A DNA stretch of 7,523 nt, taken from the NCBI GenBank assembly GCA_040877285.1, contig JBBDNZ010000024.1, positions 1 to 7,523 of the forward strand. Direction: 5' to 3'. Positions 1-5,552 of this stretch are shown here, one piece after another (the first letter of the stretch is position 1; every line of letters begins with the position of its first letter). Source of the stretch: CANKHA01 sp040877285. Lineage in GTDB: Bacteria > Pseudomonadota > Alphaproteobacteria > Rhizobiales > Xanthobacteraceae. A program made the translations under genes and the position numbers. The notes below the pieces were generated by a model. The model saw only the letters and a program-made list of their open reading frames with translations. It did not search any database and was not told the DNA's origin.

Positions 1-14
1 CCCGCAGGGCCTAA

Positions 15-83
15 GGCCGATCCGGGACCCATGCCATTTGATATGGGTCCCGGCTCTCGCGCGGCGCGCTCGGCCGGGATGAC
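15..83. repeat. REP-like structured palindromic repeat
   Basis: The core is a perfect 11-bp inverted repeat: CCGGGACCCAT at 22-32 pairs with ATGGGTCCCGG at 43-53 around a 10-base loop. An outer helix can form between GGCCGA (15-20) and TCGGCC (70-75). Between the two lies a GC-rich mini-hairpin, GCGC/GCGC at about 59-69, so the whole could fold as a branched structure. Read on the minus strand, the element begins GTCATCCCGGCCGAGCGC and continues to GGGACCCAT. From memory this resembles dispersed intergenic palindromes found in many Hyphomicrobiales genomes. It could also act as a terminator for a gene to the left of the window, but no T-run follows it. The pairing is seen directly; the repeat-family assignment is inferred. 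Confidence 0.6.
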
Positions 84-271
84 AAGCAGTTGGCGCTGCG
101 ACGCTTCCTCGGTAAACGCCTGCCTAACGCCGTCGTGCAAATACCGGCGAGGCAAATACGGACTAAAAAGCATGCTTGCGTTCGTGCTTTGGGCGTTAAC
201 GCTACAGGTATTCCCCGACCGTATAAGCGCGCAGGAGGCCGGCGGTCTCGATCGCCGTCCGCAGACATTGC

Positions 272-1153
272 GTGACTTTTCGAATGCTGACTGCGATCAA
301 AAATATCTTTGCAGGCGACGGCGCCGCCGACGGCAGGATCACGCTTGCCGACGTGCTGCGCAGGAACTGGTCCGAGCTCTGGTATCAGCCGAAGATCGAT
401 TTACGCGAAATGCGGCTGGTCGGCGCCGAAGCGCTGGTGCGTGCGCGTCATCCAAAGCGCGGCGTGCTTCCTCCCGGCGTGTTTCTTCCCGGCGCCAGCG
501 AAGACGACATGCTGGCGTTGACCGAGCAGGTGATCCTCGGCGCGCTGCGCGACTGGGAAAGCTGCGCCGCCTACGGCGTGTCGGTCAAATTTTCCGTCAA
601 TGTGCCGGTCAGCGCCTTCGTCAAGCTACCGCTCGAACAGATACTACGGGAGGAGCGCCCCAAGGCGGCGAACTGGCCGGGCCTCATCATGGAAGTGACC
701 GAGGATGAAATCATCCATGATTTGCAGATGGCCAACGACGTGGCCGCGGCCCTGCGCGCGTTCAACTGCACGCTGGCGCTCGACGACTTCGGCGCCGGCT
801 ATTCCTCGCTGGCGCGATTGCGGCAGCTTCCCTTCAGCGAGCTGAAGATCGACCGCAGCTATGTCACCAATTGCCATGCCGACAAGATCAATGCCGGCCT
901 GTGCGAGACCATCGTCGAACTGGGCACGCGCTTCGGATTAAAGACCGTGGCCGAGGGCGTGGAAACCACGCATGAGACCCACAAGTTGCAGGCAGTCGGC
1001 TGCCATATCGGCCAGGGCTACCTTTTCGCCAAGCCCATGCCTATCGGCCAACTGATCGGCCTTATGCGCCGGCGCCTGATGGCGGCGCCGGCCGCGCCGC
1101 CGCGGAGCGCACAAGCAGAAAACTTCGTTCCCGCATTTCTCAGCAATCGCTGA
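272..1153 (+). CDS. Stand-alone EAL-domain c-di-GMP phosphodiesterase
   Basis: A 293-residue protein that is nearly all one EAL domain (about residues 30-270). EAL enzymes hydrolyse cyclic di-GMP to pGpG and so lower the second messenger that favours biofilm over motility. Residues matching the family's metal and substrate ligands are all present: E53 in GAEALVR, N110 in FSVN, E141/E144 in MEVTE, D171-D172 in DDFGAGYSS, K192 in ELKID, E229 in AEGVE and Q248 in GQGY. An active enzyme is therefore expected. I see no GGDEF, PAS, receiver or membrane segment, so it is probably cytoplasmic and gets its input from a partner or from expression level. The tail after about residue 272 is Ala/Pro-rich and looks disordered. 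The start is uncertain. The GTG at 272 is the first possible start after the in-frame stop at 224-226, and the ATG at 284 is an alternative. The only strong purine stretch (AGGAGG, 233-238) lies too far from either. Confidence 0.93.
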   Translation: MTFRMLTAIKNIFAGDGAADGRITLADVLRRNWSELWYQPKIDLREMRLVGAEALVRARHPKRGVLPPGVFLPGASEDDMLALTEQVILGALRDWESCAAYGVSVKFSVNVPVSAFVKLPLEQILREERPKAANWPGLIMEVTEDEIIHDLQMANDVAAALRAFNCTLALDDFGAGYSSLARLRQLPFSELKIDRSYVTNCHADKINAGLCETIVELGTRFGLKTVAEGVETTHETHKLQAVGCHIGQGYLFAKPMPIGQLIGLMRRRLMAAPAAPPRSAQAENFVPAFLSNR

Positions 1154-1326
1154 GCCCGCCCTCGACCCGACAAACCTCTCGCCGTCGCATCGTCCGAGGC
1201 CGTTGCCGTCCGGATCCATCATCGGCGTCGTGTGGTCCATGGCGGTAGCTTGTTCGGACGCACGCGATCCCCCATAAGGTCTTCGACTGGAAGCCGAGGC
1301 GGAAAGGGAGCACCCGGACGGCCCGA

Positions 1327-1347
1327 GTCCCGGCCAGCGGGCGGGAC
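1327..1347 (+). other. Small hairpin in the aroE leader
   Basis: GTCCCG at 1327-1332 and CGGGAC at 1342-1347 form a 6-bp stem with a 9-base loop. It ends just before the weak ribosome-binding stretch AGGGG (1350-1354) of aroE. It may be chance in such GC-rich DNA, or it may modulate translation. The rest of the 215-base gap between the EAL gene and aroE shows no convincing promoter, RNA or small gene. Confidence 0.25.
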
Positions 1348-1368
1348 GTAGGGGCGGGTTTTGGCACG

Positions 1369-2223
1369 ATGAACGACGATCTACGCGCGGCTTGCGTCAT
1401 CGGCTGGCCGGTTGCCCATTCGCGATCGCCGCTGATCCACAATTATTGGATCAAGCGTCATAACTTGACGGCGCAATACCGCCGCGAGGCGGTGCCGCCC
1501 GAAAAATTCGCCGGCTTCATTGCGACGCTGCGCGAGCGCGGCTACATCGGCGCCAATGTCACCCTGCCGCATAAGGAGGCCGCGTTGGCCTTGTCCCAGC
1601 CGGACGACCGTGCCCGGGCGGTCGGAGCCGCCAATACCCTGTGGTTCGAAGGCGACAAGCTGCGCTCGACCAATACCGACGTCGAAGGCTTTCTCGAGAA
1701 TCTGAATGCCGCGGCGCCGCGCTGGGATGCCGGTCTGCAAAGCTGCATGGTGCTCGGGGCCGGCGGCGCCGCGCGGGCCATTGTTTTTGCGCTGATCGAT
1801 CGCGGAGCCGGGCGGATTTATCTGGCCAACCGGACATTCGAAAAGGCGGAAGCCCTGCGCGAACGCTTCGGCGAGCGCGTCCATCCGGTGCGCTGGGAGG
1901 AGATCAACGGCCTGCTGGCGGGCGTGCAGCTTCTGGTCAACGCCACCTCGCTCGGCATGAAGGGCCAGCCGAAGCTCGACATTAATATCCGTCACCTGCC
2001 GCAAAGCGCCGTGGTCGCCGACATCGTCTATGATCCGCTGCCAACGCCGCTGCTGGCGGCGGCGGAAAAGCGCGGGCTGCGCACCGCCGACGGCCTGGGC
2101 ATGCTGCTGCATCAGGCGGTGCGCGGTTTTTCGCTGTGGTTCGGCGTGCGTCCGGAGGTGACCGGCGAACTGCGCGCGCTGGTGGAAGCCGACCTGAAAA
2201 CCGGCGCGACCGCGGAACGCTAG
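1369..2223 (+). CDS. aroE: Shikimate dehydrogenase (NADP+)
   Basis: This 284-residue protein has the usual AroE length. It reduces 3-dehydroshikimate to shikimate with NADPH, the fourth step of the chorismate pathway to aromatic amino acids. The N-terminal substrate domain shows S18 and S20 in HSRSP, N63 and the catalytic K69 in NVTLPHKE, and the paired D104 in NTDVEGF. The Rossmann domain shows the glycine loop GAGGAARA (about 130-137) and NRT at 154-156, which in this family contacts the NADP 2'-phosphate. NATSLGM (191-197), YDPLPTPLL (221-229) and Q249 in LLHQA complete the signature. The ribosome-binding site is weak (AGGGG at 1350-1354, 14 bases from the ATG), but the protein begins exactly where AroE should. 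In many alphaproteobacteria aroE sits beside coaE and dnaQ. Here it is flanked by an EAL gene and a convergent lldD, so it appears to be transcribed alone. Confidence 0.97.
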   Translation: MNDDLRAACVIGWPVAHSRSPLIHNYWIKRHNLTAQYRREAVPPEKFAGFIATLRERGYIGANVTLPHKEAALALSQPDDRARAVGAANTLWFEGDKLRSTNTDVEGFLENLNAAAPRWDAGLQSCMVLGAGGAARAIVFALIDRGAGRIYLANRTFEKAEALRERFGERVHPVRWEEINGLLAGVQLLVNATSLGMKGQPKLDINIRHLPQSAVVADIVYDPLPTPLLAAAEKRGLRTADGLGMLLHQAVRGFSLWFGVRPEVTGELRALVEADLKTGATAER

Positions 2224-2225
2224 AA

Positions 2226-2279
2226 CCGCCGAGGGCAGAGGCGCAATGCTTCCGAATGCGTGAAAGTCGGCGGGCTTCT
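2226..2279. terminator. Possible bidirectional terminator between aroE and lldD
   Basis: The 60-base gap between two converging stop codons contains CCGCCGA (2226-2232) complementary to TCGGCGG (2267-2273). A smaller nested hairpin has CGCA (2242-2245) pairing with TGCG (2257-2260). On the plus strand it is followed only by GCTTCT, so the T-tract is poor. Position supports a shared terminator; the sequence alone is weak. Confidence 0.35.
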
Positions 2280-2283
2280 ATCG

Positions 2284-3423
2284 TCACTCGCCAGCAATAA
2301 CCCGCCGGTCTATCTCCTTGACGCTGCGCGTGCCGGTCAGCGCCATGCTTACGTCGAGTTCCTTGCCGATGATCTCGATGGCCTTGGCGACGCCGGCTTC
2401 GCCGCCGGCGCCGAGGCCGTAAACGTAAGCGCGGCCGATCATGCAGGAGCGGGCGCCGAGCGCCAGCGCGCGCATGACGTCCTGGCCCGAGCGGATGCCG
2501 CCGTCGAACATGATTTCGATGTCCGCGCCCACCGCATCGGCGATTTTCGGCAAAGCGGAGATGGAGGACGGCGCGCCGTCGAGCTGCCGCCCGCCGTGAT
2601 TGGAGACCACGATGGCCGCCGCGCCGGACTTCACGGCCAGTCTCGCGTCCTCCACGTCGAGCAAGCCCTTGAGGATGAGCTTGCCCGGCCACAGGCTCCT
2701 GATCCAATCGACGTCCTTCCAATTGAGCGTCGCATCGAATTGGCCGGCAATCCAGCTGGCCAGCGAGCCCACGGTTTCCATGCCCGGCACGTGGCCTTCG
2801 AGGTTGCCGAAGGTCTTGCGCCTGCCGCGCAGCACGCTCAGCGCCCAGCGCGGCTTGCCGGCGACGTCGACGATATTGCGCAGGCGGATTTTCGGCGGAA
2901 CGCTCAGGCCGTTTTTGATGTCGGCGTGGCGCTGCCCCATCATTTGCAGGTCGACGGTGAGCACCAGCGCGCCGCATTTTGCCGCGATGGCGCGCTCGAT
3001 CAGCGTGCGCACGAAGCCGCGATCCTTCATCACGTAAAGTTGAAACCAGAAGGGCTTGCTCGCCGCGGCCGCCACATCCTCGATGGAGCAGATCGACAAT
3101 GTGGAAAGACAGAAAGGGATACCGGCGGCCTGGGCGGCGCGGCAGGCGAGGATTTCCCCGTCGCCGCGCTGCATGCCGCAAAGCCCGACGGGCGCCAGCG
3201 CCAGCGGCAGGGCGGCGGGCTCGCCGGCGATGGCGGTGCGCAAATCGCGCCGCGACACGTCCACCAGCGCGCGCTGACGCAGCTTGATGCGCCGCAGGTC
3301 CTCGCGGTTGGCGCGCAGGGTTTCCTCGGCATAGGAGCCGGATTCGACGTAATCGAAAAAGGCGCGCGGAACCTTGCGGCGCGCGATCTGCCGCAAATCC
3401 TCGACACAGGTGACGGTTGTCAT
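2284..3423 (-). CDS. lldD: FMN-dependent L-lactate dehydrogenase (alpha-hydroxy-acid oxidizing family)
   Basis: A 379-residue TIM-barrel flavoprotein, slightly shorter than E. coli LldD (396). Such enzymes oxidise L-lactate to pyruvate and pass electrons to the membrane quinone pool, allowing growth on lactate. The family's active-site residues are all visible: Y25 in FFDYVESGS, Y130 in WFQLYVMKDRGF, D158 in LTVD, K252 in LILKGLL, and H276 and R279 in SNHGGRQLDG. The FMN-phosphate region is FDGGIRSG (307-314) and GRAYVYGLGAGG (330-341). Several stretches follow E. coli LldD closely, such as LAPVGLCGM and VSNHGGRQLDG, which is why I prefer lactate. Glycolate or mandelate oxidation in the same family cannot be excluded from sequence. 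No permease (lldP) or regulator gene is adjacent in the window. The start ATG (3421-3423) lacks a strong Shine-Dalgarno, but the N-terminus fits the family. It is convergent with aroE and divergent from the small gene at 3579. Confidence 0.93.
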   Translation of the reverse strand: MTTVTCVEDLRQIARRKVPRAFFDYVESGSYAEETLRANREDLRRIKLRQRALVDVSRRDLRTAIAGEPAALPLALAPVGLCGMQRGDGEILACRAAQAAGIPFCLSTLSICSIEDVAAAASKPFWFQLYVMKDRGFVRTLIERAIAAKCGALVLTVDLQMMGQRHADIKNGLSVPPKIRLRNIVDVAGKPRWALSVLRGRRKTFGNLEGHVPGMETVGSLASWIAGQFDATLNWKDVDWIRSLWPGKLILKGLLDVEDARLAVKSGAAAIVVSNHGGRQLDGAPSSISALPKIADAVGADIEIMFDGGIRSGQDVMRALALGARSCMIGRAYVYGLGAGGEAGVAKAIEIIGKELDVSMALTGTRSVKEIDRRVIAGE

Positions 3424-3449
3424 GGAGGCCCGCCCAGCCGTAGACTCAA

Positions 3450-3463
3450 GCTATCTCGATAGC
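3450..3463. promoter_or_regulatory. Dyad upstream of lldD, candidate operator
   Basis: GCTATC-TC-GATAGC is a 6+2+6 inverted repeat placed 26-40 bases upstream of the lldD start, inside the divergent lldD/small-gene spacer. Its position suits a repressor or activator site. I cannot assign it to a regulator, and the E. coli LldR consensus is not recognisable. Confidence 0.35.
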
Positions 3464-3464
3464 A

Positions 3465-3480
3465 CCCCCGCCCGCGGGGG
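3465..3480. other. GC hairpin in the divergent spacer
   Basis: CCCCCGC (3465-3471) and GCGGGGG (3474-3480) form a very stable stem with almost no loop. It begins one base after the GCTATC dyad. It lies in the lldD leader or promoter region and has no T-tract on either side. Its function is unknown; it may affect lldD transcription or mRNA structure. Confidence 0.35.
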
Positions 3481-3542
3481 AACAGCCACCGGGTTCTACG
3501 TAACGCGACCGATACTGGGAAAACCCGCGAGGCGGCGGCGTT

Positions 3543-3571
3543 GCGCTTTAAGCGCGTCCTCAAAAAAGGAG
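3543..3571 (+). promoter_or_regulatory. Dyad and ribosome-binding site ahead of the small gene
   Basis: GCGCTT-T-AAGCGC (3543-3555) is a 13-base dyad with a one-base centre, 23 bases before the ATG at 3579. AAGGAG at 3566-3571, seven bases before that ATG, is the best Shine-Dalgarno sequence in the window and fixes the start of the small gene. The regulatory meaning of the dyad is a guess. Confidence 0.5.
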
Positions 3572-3578
3572 CAAGCCG

Positions 3579-3761
3579 ATGAGGGCCAAGCCCAGAAAAA
3601 CCCGGGGTGGCGATCCCGATGTGAAGCGGCCGCCCAAGAACGACCGGCGCGATCCGTTGGAGAAGGCGCTGGATGAGGGGCTTGAGGAAACTTTTCCGGC
3701 CTCCGACCCGGTCAACGTCGTCCAGCCGCCGCACAGCAAGTGCGACAAGGATGAAACTTAG
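3579..3761 (+). CDS. Conserved small protein with FPASDP motif
   Basis: A 60-residue, highly charged, soluble protein of unknown function. The first 25 residues are strongly basic (K/R-rich, probably disordered). They are followed by an acidic predicted helix, DPLEKALDEGLEETFPASDP (residues 25-44), and a polar tail. Short proteins containing 'LDEALEE-(T/S)FPASDP' are familiar as uncharacterised conserved proteins in proteobacteria. I recall no experimentally established role. There is no signal peptide, membrane segment or paired-cysteine metal motif (only one Cys, near the C-terminus). The ideal AAGGAG seven bases upstream and the recognisable motif argue that it is a real gene and not a chance ORF. 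It is divergent from lldD and upstream of glmM, from which a possible terminator and an AT-rich promoter stretch separate it. It is therefore probably a single-gene transcript. Confidence 0.8.
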   Translation: MRAKPRKTRGGDPDVKRPPKNDRRDPLEKALDEGLEETFPASDPVNVVQPPHSKCDKDET

Positions 3762-3819
3762 GATCGGCGGGCTGCTGCCTAACTATGTGGATTATCATGT
3801 GAATATCGGGCAGAAGCGT

Positions 3820-3847
3820 CGGCGGGCCTTGGCCGGCGGCTCTTTTT
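3820..3847 (+). terminator. Possible terminator after the small gene
   Basis: A GC-rich imperfect stem ends in a T-run. GGC (3825-3827) pairs with GCC (3832-3834) at the tip, with GC (3822-3823) against GC (3836-3837) and C3820 against G3839 lower down, interrupted by two G-G mismatches. CTTTTT follows immediately (3842-3847). It lies 60-85 bases after the small gene's stop, a suitable place for a factor-independent terminator before glmM. The mismatched stem keeps confidence moderate. Confidence 0.4.
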
Positions 3848-3873
3848 AACCATCGGCGGGGTGTAAAGCTTGG

Positions 3874-3915
3874 TTGCGGATTTTTACCCAATTCGAATAA
3901 GGATCGCCCTAAAAT
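3874..3915 (+). promoter_or_regulatory. AT-rich candidate promoter region of glmM
   Basis: This stretch is clearly richer in A/T than its surroundings. It holds TTGCGG (3874-3879), GAATAA (3895-3900) and TAAAAT (3910-3915). No -35/-10 pair has both good matches and standard spacing, so I mark a region and not a defined promoter. A glmM promoter is needed around here because the upstream gene seems to be terminated. Confidence 0.3.
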
Positions 3916-3979
3916 AAACTTCCGCATTGTATTCCCGGCCGTCGCACGGCGCTGGGTGGCGGGCGAGATAGGATCATCC

Positions 3980-5323
3980 ATGGTTCGCAGTTATTTTGGC
4001 ACCGACGGCATTCGCGGCCGTGCCAATGGCGTCATCACTCCTGAGCTTGCGCTCCGCGTCGGTCAGGCCGCGGGCATCGTGTTCCGGCGGGGCGACCACC
4101 GCCACCGCGTGCTCATCGGCAAGGACACCCGGCTGTCCGGCTATATGATCGAAACCGCGCTGGTCGCAGGCTTCACCTCCGTCGGCATGGACGTGCTGCT
4201 GACGGGGCCGATGCCGACGCCCGCCGTCGCCATGCTGACGCGCTCCATGCGCGCGGATCTCGGCGTGATGATCTCGGCCTCGCACAACCCTTACGACGAC
4301 AACGGCATCAAATTGTTCGGCCCCGACGGCTGCAAGCTTTCCGATGAGGTCGAGCGCGAGATCGAAAAGCTCATTGACGGCAACCTCTCCAAGGGGCTGG
4401 CGAAAAGCGCCGATCTCGGCCGCGCCAAGCGCATCGACGGCGTGCATGACCGTTACATCGAATTCGCCAAACGCACATTGCCCAAGGCCATGAGCCTGGA
4501 CGGGCTGCGCGTGGTCGTGGACTGCGCCAACGGCGCCGCCTACCGCGTCGCGCCGGAGGCCCTGTGGGAGCTTGGCGCCGAGGTGTTCACCTTGGGCGTC
4601 GAGCCGGATGGCTTCAACATCAATAAGGATTGCGGCTCGACCGCTCCCGAGGCGCTGCGCTCCAAAGTAGTGGAAATGCGCGCCGACGTCGGCATCGCGC
4701 TTGACGGCGACGCGGACCGCGTCATCGTCGTTGATGAACGCGGCCGTATCGTCGACGGCGACCAGCTTATGGCCGTCATTGCCGAGAGTTGGAAAGAGGA
4801 CGGCCGCTTATCGAAGCCGGGCATCGTCGGAACCGTGATGTGCAACCTCGGTCTCGAACGTCACCTGAAGCAACGCGGCATCGAGCTCGTGCGCACGCCG
4901 GTCGGCGACCGCTACGTGGTCGAGCATATGCGCGCGCACGGCTACAACGTCGGCGGCGAGCCTTCCGGCCACATCATCCTGTCCGACTATGCCACCACGG
5001 GCGACGGCTTTGTCGCCGCGTTGCAGGTGCTCGCGGTGGTGAAAAAAGCCGGCCGGCCGGTCTCGAAGGTTTGCCACCGCTTCGACCCGCTGCCGCAGGT
5101 GCTCAAGAACGTCCGTTACGCCAACGGCAAGCCGCTCGAAAACGCCAAGGTGCGCTCCGCCATCGCCGTCGCGCAAGAGCGGCTCGGGCGCGGGGGGCGG
5201 CTCATCGTGCGGCCGTCGGGCACCGAGCCGGTGATTCGCGTGATGGGCGAGGGCGACGACAAGAACCTGGTCGAAGAAGTCGTTGACGGCATCGTCGAAG
5301 CGCTGAACCACGCCGCCGCCTAG
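3980..5323 (+). CDS. glmM: Phosphoglucosamine mutase
   Basis: A 447-residue enzyme, the normal GlmM size. It converts glucosamine-6-phosphate to glucosamine-1-phosphate, the step before GlmU in UDP-GlcNAc synthesis for peptidoglycan and LPS. All four functional loops are present: the phosphoserine loop ISASHNP (S101), the metal-binding loop DGDADR (242-247), the sugar-recognition GEPSGH (326-331) and the phosphate-binding RPSGTEP (411-417). The N-terminal FGTDGIRG is diagnostic of GlmM over general phosphoglucomutases. The reading frame stays open to a GTG at 3956, but I choose the ATG at 3980. MVRSYFGTDGIRG matches the usual start, AGGA (3970-3973) lies six bases upstream, and nothing like a ribosome-binding site precedes the GTG. 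In many bacteria glmM follows ftsH or folP; neither is immediately upstream here. No overlap or tight spacing links it to neighbours, so it is probably transcribed alone. Confidence 0.97.
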   Translation: MVRSYFGTDGIRGRANGVITPELALRVGQAAGIVFRRGDHRHRVLIGKDTRLSGYMIETALVAGFTSVGMDVLLTGPMPTPAVAMLTRSMRADLGVMISASHNPYDDNGIKLFGPDGCKLSDEVEREIEKLIDGNLSKGLAKSADLGRAKRIDGVHDRYIEFAKRTLPKAMSLDGLRVVVDCANGAAYRVAPEALWELGAEVFTLGVEPDGFNINKDCGSTAPEALRSKVVEMRADVGIALDGDADRVIVVDERGRIVDGDQLMAVIAESWKEDGRLSKPGIVGTVMCNLGLERHLKQRGIELVRTPVGDRYVVEHMRAHGYNVGGEPSGHIILSDYATTGDGFVAALQVLAVVKKAGRPVSKVCHRFDPLPQVLKNVRYANGKPLENAKVRSAIAVAQERLGRGGRLIVRPSGTEPVIRVMGEGDDKNLVEEVVDGIVEALNHAAA

Positions 5324-5429
5324 CGCCGCACGGTGCCCAACTCGTAAACAAATCCTTACTCTTTAACTTTTCCACGATCGCCTCACGGCGCGGCGGCGTG
5401 CGTGTTCGCGTCGCGGCGCGCGGAGCGAG

Positions 5430-5471
5430 TTAATTTTCGTCGTTAAAATTCATGGTTAAGGCTCGCTTAAC
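5430..5471 (+). promoter_or_regulatory. CtrA-type box and TTAA array upstream of the first barrel gene
   Basis: TTAA-GGCTCGC-TTAAC at 5456-5471 is a perfect match to the alphaproteobacterial CtrA consensus TTAA-N7-TTAA(C). Two further TTAA words precede it at 5430 and 5443, so starts fall at 5430, 5443, 5456 and 5467 (steps of 13, 13 and 11). AATTTT (5432-5437) and AAAATT (5445-5450) also form an inverted repeat. The second half-site ends 82 bases before the start codon at 5553. In so GC-rich a genome this TTAA density stands out. CtrA binding is inferred, not shown. The rest of the gap after glmM (5324-5429) is GC-rich with no recognisable element. Confidence 0.65.
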
Positions 5472-5552
5472 AGTTTCCTGGGATCGTCCGTCTCGCTCGG
5501 TCTGTCCGCGCGTTTGGTCGCCGGTCCGGCGCGTGGAAGGAAGGACGAAACG

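Noticed and set aside
168..202. Two 10-bp palindromes, AAGCATGCTT (168-177) and GCGTTAACGC (193-202), upstream of the EAL gene
   Set aside because: They are unrelated to each other and match no regulator I know; chance palindromes of this length are plausible. No promoter could be assigned nearby.
31..708. A 225-codon plus-strand frame at the left edge
   Set aside because: It starts inside the palindromic repeat, overlaps the EAL gene in another frame, and becomes an Arg-rich shadow sequence.
1154..1368. Possible riboswitch or small gene before aroE
   Set aside because: The GGGAGCACCC...ACGGCCC stretch faintly recalls cobalamin riboswitches, but no B12 box or other conserved core is present. 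The only short ATG frame (1239) gives 12 residues with no ribosome-binding site.
1982..3181. A 399-codon minus-strand frame overlapping aroE and lldD
   Set aside because: It is a shifted frame of lldD, extremely Arg-rich, running into the 3' end of aroE; it has the character of a GC-driven artefact.
2260..3462. A 400-codon plus-strand open frame antisense to lldD
   Set aside because: It mirrors lldD in a GC-rich genome, has low-complexity Ala/Arg/Gly/Asp-rich content and no family motif. LldD on the other strand has a full set of active-site residues.
3479..3502. GGAAC plus CGTA resembling an EcfG stress promoter for the small gene
   Set aside because: The spacer is 15 bases where 16-17 is expected, and the -10 element has a mismatch (CGTA for CGTT), so the match is too poor.
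3846..3853. TTAACCAT half-site, as described for rhizobial CtrA targets, upstream of glmM
   Set aside because: It is a single half-site overlapping the T-run of a putative terminator, with no second TTAA at N7; one half-site is expected by chance.
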